Assembly (NCBI RefSeq): GCF_014837235.1
Contig: NZ_JACYFT010000002.1
Coordinates: 124,001-188,000, forward strand
Source: Limnohabitans radicicola
GTDB taxonomy: Bacteria > Pseudomonadota > Gammaproteobacteria > Burkholderiales > Burkholderiaceae_C
Length of the DNA: 64,000 nucleotides
Reading direction: 5' to 3'
Both the position numbers and the translations under genes were made by a program. Below, in pieces: positions 34,290 to 42,272 of the stretch. Position 1 is the first letter of the stretch. Each line of letters begins with the position of its first letter. The notes beneath the pieces are model-generated. The model had not been told where the DNA came from and searched no databases. It saw only the letters and a list, made by a program, of their open reading frames with translations.

Positions 34290-36554
34290 ATGAACAAAGC
34301 GCGTGGTTTCTTTCAATTCTTTCGGATGTTCGGTCTGGTGGTCAGCATGGCGATGACCCTCTGCGGGTTTGGGTCCCAGCCGGCACTCGCTGCTGTGTCC
34401 GATCCGGGTGTCCTGTTGCTTTTGCTGCCCGATGGGCAGGATGTGAGGGATCCGAAAGTGATGGCCTGGATGGACGCGGCGAATGAAGAGGGCGTTCGCA
34501 TCCAGCCTGTGATGGACACGGCTTTCATGGGCATGGGGGCCAGCGCGCTGGGCTATGCAGGCTTGGTCTTGCCGGACAGCCTGCATGCGGTGGCCAGTGA
34601 CAGTCTGATCGCGGCCATCCAGAATTACACGGTGGCCGGCGGCAAGACGCTGCTGGTCTTCGACTTCGGTGCGCTGACGCTGTCGGGCAATGTGCCGGTC
34701 TATCCGGTGCCCAAATCCCGTTTGAGCAGCTTGGCCGGGGTGGATTACATCCTCTACGACCAGTTGCGCGACAACACCACGGGTCTCGGCCCCATCACGG
34801 CATTGCGCAGCACATTGCGGTCTCTGTTGGTGCCGCCAGGCAAGTCGATGGCTTGGGCTGGCGTGGCGGGGGCGACCAGCCCCTTGGCTTCGGGTTCCAC
34901 ACTCGGCAACGTGTCGGTCTCGCCATCCACAGATCCATCGGTCAGCCCGTTGCTGAGTGCCAGTGGCGTGACAGACCGCTCGGCCCTGTATTTGCCCGTC
35001 AGCATGCAGGACCCAGGGGGGGCACGTGGCTTTGATCCTCAGCAATACGCCAGCTTGCCTTATGCGGGCAGTGCGCTTGCAGGTGTGGGCAGGCGACTGG
35101 CCAGCAGCACACGCATAGACCTCGGTCGGGCCATGCGAGGCGCCCCCCTGGTGGGGGTGACGACAACAGCACTGTCGCCCTCCAGCAGCTCGCCCCTGGC
35201 ATCGACCGCCTTGCTCTCTGAAGCTGATCCGACGGAGAGCTACTCGGGTTACCTGCTGGGCGCCTTGATGTACTCCAGTTATGTGACGCAAGGCAACTTT
35301 GGCCAGTTGGCAGGGCAGAAGGTGTTGGTGACTTCCCCTCAGTTCGGCTTGGTCGCGGGCATCAACCCGGTTGGGGCTGGGCAGGTGATGTTTGTGAATT
35401 TGCCATTGACCTACCTGAAAGGCCGAACCGATGCCTTGCCGATGCACGGTTTTTTGCATTACTTCACGCGGCAGGTGGTGGGCATGGCGCATTTGTCACC
35501 CATGCCCAATGGGGTGGGTGGTTTGACATTGGACTGGCATCTGGATTCGATGGCGGCCCAGACCCCCACACAGAACCTCATCAAGCTCAATGTGTTCAAC
35601 AACCCGGCCGCCGTTTTTTCGATCGACATGACCGCCGGGCCCGATGCCATCGTGCCGGGAGATTTGCTGGGTTGGAACCTGACCGCGAACAAGACAGCGC
35701 GGCAACTGCTCAAGGGCTTTGATGCCCAGGGCCACAGTGTGGGGGCGCATGGTGGCTGGATCCATGACTATTACGGTACCCAGGTGACCGAGACCAATCA
35801 GCTTGTCAGCACAGGTGGCGCATGTGTCAACGCCGCCGCCAAGCTGGACAATTTCCAGCAATGCCTGGTCTTGAACCGGCAAGCGGTCGATGGCGTGGTG
35901 GGGCACCCCTCGCGCAGCTACTCGGCGCCCGAGGGCAATAACCCTGTGTGGGCCATGAACTGGTTGGAGCAGCAAGGCGTGGTGGCCACTTATTTTGGGG
36001 GGCACACCGGATTGGGGGCCACACGGCAATACCGGGACGGGCAGCTTCTCAATCCCAAAATTTGGGTTTTTCCCGTGACGCCTCAAGGGCTGTACGCCAC
36101 CTTTGAAGAGTTTCAGGCGTATGGTGTGCCCCAGGCCGATGTGCTTGACTGGTACAAGAGCCTGATTGATTTCAGTCTGGAGCAAAACACCAGTCGCATG
36201 GTTTATGCACACCCTCCTGGTGCGGAGCTGTGGAGTTCGGTGCTCATCGACATGTTGGCCTATGCCAAAGCCAAAAATGCGCAATTTGCCTGGTACACGA
36301 TGCCCAGGTTGGCAGATTTCATGACCCGGCGCTTGTCGGTGACTTGGTCGCAAGCCAAGGATGCGGCAACAGGTGTGACGGTTTTCACCGCGACACATCC
36401 TCTGAGTTTGTCGGAGATGGTCTGGCGTCTGCCCAAGTGGCGCTTTGCCAATGCACCGCGCATTGTGAGTGGCAAGGCCACGGTGGATGGCACCCATGCC
36501 GAGTACTGGCTGGTCAAGGCCGGTGCCGGAACGCGGCTCGTGTTTCGGGCTTGA
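34290..36554 (+). CDS. Polysaccharide-deacetylase-like exported protein, long paralogue (754 residues)
   Basis: Paralogue of the 616-residue operon protein. A signal peptide (MFGLVVSMAMTLCGFG ... PALA) is followed by a ThuA-like N-terminal domain ('GVLLLLLPDGQD', 'AGLVLPDSLHAVASDSL', 'LLVFDFGALTL', 'GAGQVMFVNLPLTYLKGR'). A Ser/Ala/Pro-rich insert of about 140 residues (about 190-330) is missing from the shorter protein. The deacetylase-like domain has 'GLTLDWHLDSMAAQ' (H-x-D), 'GHSVGAHGGWIHDYYG' (His pair) and 'SRSYSAPEGNNPVW'. Start ATG 34290 has AAGGAG seven bases upstream. Two GTG codons directly before are alternatives. It diverges from the glycosyltransferase operon and is probably co-regulated. 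Confidence 0.74.
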   Translation: MNKARGFFQFFRMFGLVVSMAMTLCGFGSQPALAAVSDPGVLLLLLPDGQDVRDPKVMAWMDAANEEGVRIQPVMDTAFMGMGASALGYAGLVLPDSLHAVASDSLIAAIQNYTVAGGKTLLVFDFGALTLSGNVPVYPVPKSRLSSLAGVDYILYDQLRDNTTGLGPITALRSTLRSLLVPPGKSMAWAGVAGATSPLASGSTLGNVSVSPSTDPSVSPLLSASGVTDRSALYLPVSMQDPGGARGFDPQQYASLPYAGSALAGVGRRLASSTRIDLGRAMRGAPLVGVTTTALSPSSSSPLASTALLSEADPTESYSGYLLGALMYSSYVTQGNFGQLAGQKVLVTSPQFGLVAGINPVGAGQVMFVNLPLTYLKGRTDALPMHGFLHYFTRQVVGMAHLSPMPNGVGGLTLDWHLDSMAAQTPTQNLIKLNVFNNPAAVFSIDMTAGPDAIVPGDLLGWNLTANKTARQLLKGFDAQGHSVGAHGGWIHDYYGTQVTETNQLVSTGGACVNAAAKLDNFQQCLVLNRQAVDGVVGHPSRSYSAPEGNNPVWAMNWLEQQGVVATYFGGHTGLGATRQYRDGQLLNPKIWVFPVTPQGLYATFEEFQAYGVPQADVLDWYKSLIDFSLEQNTSRMVYAHPPGAELWSSVLIDMLAYAKAKNAQFAWYTMPRLADFMTRRLSVTWSQAKDAATGVTVFTATHPLSLSEMVWRLPKWRFANAPRIVSGKATVDGTHAEYWLVKAGAGTRLVFRA

Positions 36555-36613
36555 GTGGCCCCTGGCCGCCTCGGGGTGAGCCAAAGGGTGTAGTCCTTCT
36601 GACAGGTCTGAGC

Positions 36614-36627
36614 TGATCCTTAGATCA
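36614..36627. promoter_or_regulatory. Crp/Fnr-like palindrome upstream of the Crp-PAS gene
   Basis: TGATC and GATCA flank CTTA, a perfect 14-base dyad of the same general form as Crp/Fnr boxes. It lies about 80 bases before the 65-residue ORF and could be an autoregulatory site of the Crp-type protein encoded downstream. Chance occurrence is not excluded. Confidence 0.35.
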
Positions 36628-36705
36628 ATGGACGTCAAGCGGGTTGGCCCTCAGCATAGGCCTCCTGGCTGCTTGAATTTTTCGGCAGTGTTTCAAGGAG
36701 TTTGT

Positions 36706-36903
36706 ATGCATCCACAACCATCGCTGTTTCCCTTCATGACTTCACGGCCTTTGATCAGCCCGCAGGAGCTGCGGGCGCTGCTGTCGGGTGATGCCCTGCA
36801 CGGTGACGAAGACCAGACGCCTCTCTTTTGCAAACTTTCGTCGCTGCCGGAGGCAGCACAGCCTGGCGCCGACGGTGTTGGCATCTGCACAGGAAAGGCA
36901 TGA
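36706..36903 (+). CDS. Small ORF (65 residues) coupled to the Crp-PAS regulator
   Basis: The ATG at 36706 has AAGGAG five bases upstream, one of the better ribosome binding sites in the region. The product begins MHPQPSLFPFMTSRPLISPQ and has no recognised domain, membrane helix or signal peptide. Its TGA overlaps the start codon of the Crp-type gene (ATGA), so it may set the translation of the regulator or encode a partner peptide. Support is start signal plus coupling only. Confidence 0.5.
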   Translation: MHPQPSLFPFMTSRPLISPQELRALLSGDALHGDEDQTPLFCKLSSLPEAAQPGADGVGICTGKA

Positions 36904-38303
36904 GCATGGCCTACCCTGTTGAAAAAAGCGCTCGTCAGAATGGCATCCTGGCGGCCCTGCCCATCTCGGATTACGTGGACATCGCCGATGCGCTGGAGTC
37001 TGTCGACCTGGTGGCTGGGCAAGTGATCGATGAGCCCGGTGCGGTTCAAGGGTTCGTCTATTTCCCGGTCTCTTGCACGGCTTCGCTCGTGTCGAGCACG
37101 CAGGAGGGTGAAATGTCTGAGTTGGCCATCACGGGGCATGAAGGCCTGGTGGGGGTGGCTGCCGTGTTGGGGATGCCCTCAGTGAACCACCACTCGATCG
37201 TCATGTGTGACGGGCAGGCCTACCGCATGTCTGCCCATGCCTTCGCGTTGGCGATGGGGCAGTCTCCGTCTTTGCGCCGCTTGACACTGCGCTATGTTCA
37301 GGCCTTGATGAGTCAGATGGCGCAAAGCATTGTGTGCAGCCGGCACCACTCGGTGTTGCAGCGCTTGAGTTTCTGGCTGCTGTTCAATCAGGACCGATCG
37401 GCATCCGATCAGTTGAAGGTGACCCATGAAACCGTGGCCCACATGCTGGGTGTGCGGCGCGAGTCGATCACTCAGGCGGCGGGCCAGCTGCAGTCCTCGG
37501 GCTGGATCCGCACCAGCCGGGGCAAAATTTTCATTGAAAACCCCAGTGGCTTGAGCAGCCGCGCTTGTGAGTGCTATGGGCTGGTCAAAGCCGAGTACGA
37601 ACGGTTGCAGCAGCCCGTCTCGTCAGACGCGGATGGTGCCCAGGCTTGGATGACCGATGGGCACGACCCGCTGCACCGCGATCACCCAACCGATGGGGCC
37701 AGCCTGCACGGAGGGTCGGATCGAAAATACGCCGACATCTATGACTTCGCGCCGGTGGGTTTGTTGTCGCTTGATTCGGCGGGCCAGATACTGGAGCTGA
37801 ACATGGCGGGAGCCATCTTGCTGGGGATCCAGCGCTCGCAATGCGCACGCCATGCCTTCACCGAGTTCCTCACCAATGCTGCCCAAGGCGATTTTCTGGC
37901 TTTCCATGCAGAGGTGATGAGCGGCAAGTGCCGAAGGCACTGTGAACTGACGCTGCAGGCTACGCCCCAGCGGCCCTTGATGGTGGTGCGCGTCCACGCC
38001 ACGGTGGACGAAGAAGGGCTTGAAAACCGCATGGTCATGTTTGACATCACAGAGCAAGTACAGCAAGCGCACGCTTTGGCCGAGCGCGAGCGCGAGCAGC
38101 GGTCTTTGCTGGAGCATTTGCCTGGCGTGTTCTGGATCAAGGACGAGTTGGGGCGTTTTGTCGCGGTCAATCACCTGGCTGGGCGCAGCGCACCGGCTGC
38201 GCCAGGAGGCTCGCCAACGCAGGTGCCGACCGTTGACGGGGCTCGCCACTACGGTGCAGCCCATGGCGCTGAAGCCGCCCGGTCTGCCACGTTCAAAAAC
38301 TGA
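36900..38303 (+). CDS. Crp/Fnr-type regulator with C-terminal PAS domain, end apparently truncated
   Basis: A 467-residue protein. Residues about 15-150 are a cyclic-nucleotide-binding-like fold, and a Crp HTH follows at about 165-220 ('HETVAHMLGVRRESITQAAG'). An uncommon addition is a PAS domain at about 275-395 ('ADIYDFAPVGLLSLDSAGQI', 'LNMAGAILLG'). A second PAS starts at about 410 ('LLEHLPGVFWIKDELGRFVA') but breaks off after 'VNHLA', and the last 40 residues are Ala/Gly/Pro-rich and unlike any PAS. In another frame just downstream, 'RQRRCRPLTGLAT' recalls the start of a GGDEF domain, so a frameshift or deletion may have removed a signalling output domain. It is placed beside the polysaccharide locus and may regulate it. 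Confidence 0.75.
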   Translation: MSMAYPVEKSARQNGILAALPISDYVDIADALESVDLVAGQVIDEPGAVQGFVYFPVSCTASLVSSTQEGEMSELAITGHEGLVGVAAVLGMPSVNHHSIVMCDGQAYRMSAHAFALAMGQSPSLRRLTLRYVQALMSQMAQSIVCSRHHSVLQRLSFWLLFNQDRSASDQLKVTHETVAHMLGVRRESITQAAGQLQSSGWIRTSRGKIFIENPSGLSSRACECYGLVKAEYERLQQPVSSDADGAQAWMTDGHDPLHRDHPTDGASLHGGSDRKYADIYDFAPVGLLSLDSAGQILELNMAGAILLGIQRSQCARHAFTEFLTNAAQGDFLAFHAEVMSGKCRRHCELTLQATPQRPLMVVRVHATVDEEGLENRMVMFDITEQVQQAHALAEREREQRSLLEHLPGVFWIKDELGRFVAVNHLAGRSAPAAPGGSPTQVPTVDGARHYGAAHGAEAARSATFKN

Positions 38304-38360
38304 TCCGAGGAGGCTCTCATCGAGCGCATGCGATGGTGATTTTCGGCATAAGATGCGGCC

Positions 38361-39362
38361 ATGAAAAACAGAGCACTTGGCCCCTTCAACGTCAGCGCCA
38401 TTGGCCTGGGCTGCATGAATCTCAGCCACGCCTATGGTGCCCCGGTTTCACGTGAACAAGGTGAGCGTGTGTTGCTCGCGGCGTTGGACGCCGGGGTGAC
38501 GCACTTTGACACAGCGGCCCTCTATGGTTTTGGTGTCAACGAAACCCTGGTGGGGCAGGTCATGAAGCCGCATCGCCAGAAATTCACCCTGGCCAGCAAA
38601 TGCGGCATGCAGGGGGTGGACAAGGGCGATGGCACCAAAGTGCGCGTGATCGATGGCCGCCCTGAAACCCTCAAGAAGACTTGCGAGGACGCACTGCGCC
38701 GTTTGCAGACCGAGGTGATCGATTTGTATTACCTGCACCGTTGGGACAAGCAGGTGCCTATCGAGGACAGCGTGGGCGCTTTGAGCGATCTGGTGCGTCA
38801 AGGCAAGATTCAGGCGATTGGCTTGTCGGAGGTGTCGGCCACCACTTTGCGCAGGGCGCATGCGGTGCACCCGATCGCGGCGGTGCAGACCGAGTATTCG
38901 CTGTGGACACGCAACCCCGAAATCGCCGTGCTGCAGGCCTGCCGCGACTTGGGGGTGAGTTTTGTGGCCTTCAGTCCGGTGGCACGGGGCTTTTTGTGCG
39001 GACCGCTAGACATCGCCGGTTTCGATGCCAAGGACATTCGCCGCAGCATGCCGCGTTTTGCCCCCGAGCACCATGCGGCCAACCTCAGACTTTTACCGGC
39101 CTACAACGCCCTGGCGCATGAAGCGGGCTGCACACCCTCCCAATTGGCGCTCGCCTGGTTGCTGCACCAGGGGCAAGACATCCTGCCGATCCCGGGCACC
39201 ACCTCGGTCGAGCACCTGCTGGACGATCTGGGGGCTGTGGATGTGCAGCTGGAGGCCTATCTGCTGACCCGTCTGGGGGCGCTGATCAACCAGCACACCG
39301 TGTCAGGCGACCGCTACAACGCGCAGGCCAACAGCGAAGTCGATACCGAGACCTTTGCCTGA
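38361..39362 (+). CDS. Aldo/keto reductase
   Basis: A 333-residue NADPH-dependent oxidoreductase of the AKR superfamily (TIM barrel). 'LGPFNVSAIGLGCMNLSHAY' opens the barrel. 'THFDTAALYGFGVNETLVG' holds the catalytic Asp and Tyr, 'KFTLASKCGM' the Lys, and 'VIDLYYLHRWDKQVPIEDSV' the His. 'ILPIPGTTSVEHLLDDLGAV' is the coenzyme loop. The substrate is unknown. It stands alone between the regulator and the BLUF gene, and its stop lies 5 bases from the convergent BLUF stop. Confidence 0.9.
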   Translation: MKNRALGPFNVSAIGLGCMNLSHAYGAPVSREQGERVLLAALDAGVTHFDTAALYGFGVNETLVGQVMKPHRQKFTLASKCGMQGVDKGDGTKVRVIDGRPETLKKTCEDALRRLQTEVIDLYYLHRWDKQVPIEDSVGALSDLVRQGKIQAIGLSEVSATTLRRAHAVHPIAAVQTEYSLWTRNPEIAVLQACRDLGVSFVAFSPVARGFLCGPLDIAGFDAKDIRRSMPRFAPEHHAANLRLLPAYNALAHEAGCTPSQLALAWLLHQGQDILPIPGTTSVEHLLDDLGAVDVQLEAYLLTRLGALINQHTVSGDRYNAQANSEVDTETFA

Positions 39363-39367
39363 ATGGC

Positions 39368-39748
39368 TCAGGCCGCAGCGCAGCGCTGTGCCGCTTCGTT
39401 CATGCCGCCATGGTCCACTGGGAAGAAGCCGGGGATGTTGTATTTGTTGAAGTGTGCGTAGCTTGAAAAAGCCATGCTCCATTCGGCAAAACGCCGTTCG
39501 GTCAATGGACCACGCGACAGCAGTTCGATGTTGTAGTGGCGCTCGTCGCGCTGCAGGCTTTGCCAGAGGCTTTCGATCGATGCGGACGGGCCTTCAATGC
39601 ATTGCACAAACACCTCTTCGGTGTAGAGCAGGTGCCCGGTGATGCCCAAGCGCTTGTTTTTTTCGCGGCACAGGCTCAGGAGGTTGAACAAGTGCAGGCT
39701 ACCCAGCTTGTGGGTGGCTTGTGAACGGTAAACAAGGCGCTCTAACAC
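39368..39748 (-). CDS. BLUF-domain blue-light sensor
   Basis: A 126-residue stand-alone BLUF photoreceptor that binds FAD. The key residues are present: Y7 ('LVYRSQAT'), N31 and Q49 ('GITGHLLYTEEVFVQCIEG'), which together form the light-switched hydrogen-bond network, and a Trp near position 100 ('RFAEWSMAFSSY'). It starts with GTG. No output domain is fused, so it must act through a partner, as in short BLUF proteins of other bacteria. None of its neighbours is an obvious partner, although the Crp-PAS regulator lies 1 kb away. Confidence 0.9.
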   Translation of the reverse strand: MLERLVYRSQATHKLGSLHLFNLLSLCREKNKRLGITGHLLYTEEVFVQCIEGPSASIESLWQSLQRDERHYNIELLSRGPLTERRFAEWSMAFSSYAHFNKYNIPGFFPVDHGGMNEAAQRCAAA

Positions 39749-39806
39749 GGACGGCTCTCAGGCTGGCAATCAAACAGCTGGATTATCCGCAGTCAGATTG
39801 ATTGAA

Positions 39807-39833
39807 ACTGACAGCACGGGCTACGCTGTCAGT
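39807..39833 (-). terminator. Hairpin after the gentisate operon
   Basis: ACTGACAGC (39807-39815) and GCTGTCAGT (39825-39833) form a perfect 9-base-pair stem with a 9-base loop, about 14 bases beyond the stop of the last operon gene in the minus direction. A short TTTC follows. Probable terminator with a weak T-run. Confidence 0.6.
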
Positions 39834-39847
39834 CGCCTGCGGGCCGT

Positions 39848-40486
39848 TCAGTTGGCGTCAGGCTGGGCCGTCGGGGCGGCTTTCTGGAAGGCTTCGAGCG
39901 CGTTGCAGGCTGCATCAATGGCGCTGATGAGGGGCCAGCGTGCCATGTCCACCTTGAAGCGGCGGGCGCTTTCCACCTGCGGAATCAAATACACATCGGC
40001 CAGGGTCGGTGTGTCGCCAAAGCTGAAATGGCCACGCCGGGTGTCGGCCGCGATCAGCGCCTCGTAGGCGTCAAACCCGGCGCTGATCCAGGTGGCACAC
40101 CAGGCGTTGATGGTGTTTTCGTTAGCACCGAATTGTTGGCGCAGCGTTTGCAACACGCGCCGGTTGTTGAGGGGATGAATGTCGCAGCCGACCAACGCCG
40201 CCAGCGCGCGCACGCGTGCGCGGTCGTCCACGCCTGCCGGAAGCAGGGCGGGGGTCGGATGTTTTTCTTCCAGCCACTCGATGATGGCCGGCGACTGGAT
40301 CAGCACCTGCTCGCCGGTGTCGAGCGCGGGGACCATTTGCTGGGGGTTGACCGATTTGAAGGCATCGCCTTGCTGTTCATCCACGCGCAAGTCCACGGCC
40401 ACATAGTCCGTGGCGATACCTTTGAGGTTGAGCGCAATGCGCAGGCGGTGCGAGGTGCCGCTTCGGAAGAAGTTGTAGAGTTTCAT
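39848..40486 (-). CDS. maiA: Zeta-class glutathione S-transferase, maleylacetoacetate/maleylpyruvate isomerase
   Basis: A 212-residue GST. The N-terminal thioredoxin-fold domain starts 'MKLYNFFRSGTSHRLRIALN', where the Ser-containing SxxSxRxR-like motif is typical of zeta-class isomerases. 'SPAIIEWLEEKHP' is the glutathione-binding part. In this operon it most likely isomerises maleylpyruvate, the gentisate ring-cleavage product, to fumarylpyruvate. The start at 40486 drops an eight-residue extension without family support. It is the last gene of the gentisate operon, 7 bases after the hydrolase gene. Confidence 0.88.
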   Translation of the reverse strand: MKLYNFFRSGTSHRLRIALNLKGIATDYVAVDLRVDEQQGDAFKSVNPQQMVPALDTGEQVLIQSPAIIEWLEEKHPTPALLPAGVDDRARVRALAALVGCDIHPLNNRRVLQTLRQQFGANENTINAWCATWISAGFDAYEALIAADTRRGHFSFGDTPTLADVYLIPQVESARRFKVDMARWPLISAIDAACNALEAFQKAAPTAQPDAN

Positions 40487-40493
40487 GGCCCTA

Positions 40494-41195
40494 TTATTCC
40501 GCAGCGCCAATCGTCAGCGCGACTTCAGCCACGCCCTCGACCCGGCCGGTGATCCTGTCGCCGGGCACCACGGCGCCCACGCCTTCGGGCGTGCCGGTAT
40601 AGATCAGGTCACCGGGCTGCAGGTGGTAGTAGGTCGACAGATCGGCGATGATTTCGCGGATGTTCCAGATCAGCTTGTTCACGTCAGACGACTGCTGGGT
40701 GACACCGTTGACTTCGAGGGCAATCGCGCCGTTGTCAATCACCACGCCGGGCATGGGCACGATCTCGGAGCAGACCGAGCCTTGTTCGATGTCCTTGCCC
40801 GTGTCCCAGGGGCGGCCCTTGTCTCGCGCCACCAGTTGCAGGTCGCGGCGTGTCATGTCCAGGCCTGCGGCGTAGCCATACACCAGTTCATGGGCGTTGG
40901 CCTCGCTCACCCGGAAGCCTGTTTTGCCAATGGCCAGCACCAGCTCCATTTCGAAGTGGTAGTTGTTCGTGCGCGGTGGGTAGGCCACGACCTGGCCGCT
41001 CTCCACCAGGGTCTGTGGCGACTTGGTGAAGTAAAAGGCCTGCTCAACGCTCTTGTCGACAGGGCGGCCCATCTCGACGGCATGGGCATGGTAATTGCGG
41101 CCGACGCAGAAGATGCGGTTGATCGGGAAGCGTTCGGTTTGACCACGGATGGGCAGGGATTGGACGGCGGGGGGATTGAAGATGTAAGAGGTCAT
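40494..41195 (-). CDS. Fumarylacetoacetate-hydrolase-family protein, probable fumarylpyruvate hydrolase
   Basis: A 233-residue FAH-family hydrolase. 'NRIFCVGRNYHAHAVEMG' and 'FYFTKSPQTLVESG' are the N-terminal family motifs. 'FEMELVLAIGKTG' carries the metal Glu residues and 'DLIYTGTPEGVGAVVPGD' is the catalytic loop. After gentisate cleavage it would split fumarylpyruvate into fumarate and pyruvate (NagK-like). It follows the gentisate dioxygenase by 21 bases. The ATG at 41195 is used rather than one three codons earlier. Confidence 0.9.
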   Translation of the reverse strand: MTSYIFNPPAVQSLPIRGQTERFPINRIFCVGRNYHAHAVEMGRPVDKSVEQAFYFTKSPQTLVESGQVVAYPPRTNNYHFEMELVLAIGKTGFRVSEANAHELVYGYAAGLDMTRRDLQLVARDKGRPWDTGKDIEQGSVCSEIVPMPGVVIDNGAIALEVNGVTQQSSDVNKLIWNIREIIADLSTYYHLQPGDLIYTGTPEGVGAVVPGDRITGRVEGVAEVALTIGAAE

Positions 41196-41216
41196 GGGTT
41201 GCAATGAAATAACAGG

Positions 41217-42254
41217 TCAGCCGCGGTTCTCGTAGACGCCCAGTTTGCGGTGCAGGGGCGACTCGTCGGCGATGAAGATGAACGCCGCTTGGCTGGCATT
41301 CAGGTTGCTCAGTGTCACGGCTTCGTAGCCGGGCGCGCAGCAGGTGTCTGCTTCGGCCAGCGTGAAGGTGCTGGCCACAATCTGTGCCTGCACCGCGCCT
41401 TCAATCACATGGAAGACCTGGGCGGGTGAGCGGGCACTCAAGCGCAGCGTCTGGCCGGGGCGCAGCATGAGGGCGTAAAAGCCCAGGATGTTTTCAGCGT
41501 CTCGGCCGGTCTCGGGGTTGGTGTAAGTCACTTGCACCTGTTCCAAACCGGCGTTGTCAGCCGCCAGCGATTCGAGCGCGGCCTTGGCGTCTTTCCAGGC
41601 ATAACGCAGCATGGGGTAAGCCTTCTTGCTGCGCTCAAACACATGCGAGGGCACCACACCGCCACGGGCGTATTGCTTGTCGCCCTGGCCAGGCACCACG
41701 GTCTGGCGCTCGCCGTTGATGTGGTAGCTGGCCTCCATGTAATAGACCAGCGGCAGGTCCAGCACATCGAGCCAGATGACGGGCTCGCTGCCGTCGTGCC
41801 CGTGCTCGTGCCAGAGGCCCGTGGGCGTGAGGATCAAATCGCCCCGGCTCATGGGGCATTTCTCACCGTCCACCGTGGTCCAGGCGCCTTCGCCCTCGAC
41901 GACCATGCGCACCGCGTTCGGCGTGTGGCGATGGCTGGGGGCCCATTCGCCAGGCATGAGCAGTTGCATGCCCAAATACATGGCGGCAGAAGCCTGCATC
42001 TTTTCGAGGCCGTGACCGGGGTTGGCCAGCACCAGCACGCGGCGCTCGGCCTTTTCAATCGGGGTCAGCTCGCCCGCTTGGAGCAAGAGCGGCTTGATGT
42101 CCTTGTAAGCCCAGCAGGTGGGCTGGGTCTGGCGGGTGGGCACTTGGGGTGGCAGCACGCCGCGCAGGCTTGGCCACAGGGGCACGAGGTTCAAGTCGCG
42201 CAGGTCTTGCACATAGTCTTTGGGCAGGTCTTCGAGTCGGCCGAGTTCGTTCAT
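41217..42254 (-). CDS. Gentisate 1,2-dioxygenase
   Basis: A 345-residue bicupin iron enzyme. The first cupin carries 'PGEWAPSHRHTPNAVRMVVE' with the His ligands and 'GDLILTPTGLWHEHGHDG' with the third, as in NagI/GDO. The second cupin ('LMLRPGQTLRLSARSPAQVF') lacks the metal set. It opens gentisate between C1 and C2 to maleylpyruvate. It is flanked by the 3-hydroxybenzoate hydroxylase and the FAH hydrolase genes, which gives a complete route from 3-hydroxybenzoate to fumarate and pyruvate. Confidence 0.92.
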   Translation of the reverse strand: MNELGRLEDLPKDYVQDLRDLNLVPLWPSLRGVLPPQVPTRQTQPTCWAYKDIKPLLLQAGELTPIEKAERRVLVLANPGHGLEKMQASAAMYLGMQLLMPGEWAPSHRHTPNAVRMVVEGEGAWTTVDGEKCPMSRGDLILTPTGLWHEHGHDGSEPVIWLDVLDLPLVYYMEASYHINGERQTVVPGQGDKQYARGGVVPSHVFERSKKAYPMLRYAWKDAKAALESLAADNAGLEQVQVTYTNPETGRDAENILGFYALMLRPGQTLRLSARSPAQVFHVIEGAVQAQIVASTFTLAEADTCCAPGYEAVTLSNLNASQAAFIFIADESPLHRKLGVYENRG

Positions 42255-42272
42255 TGTCTGGTCTCCATGCCA

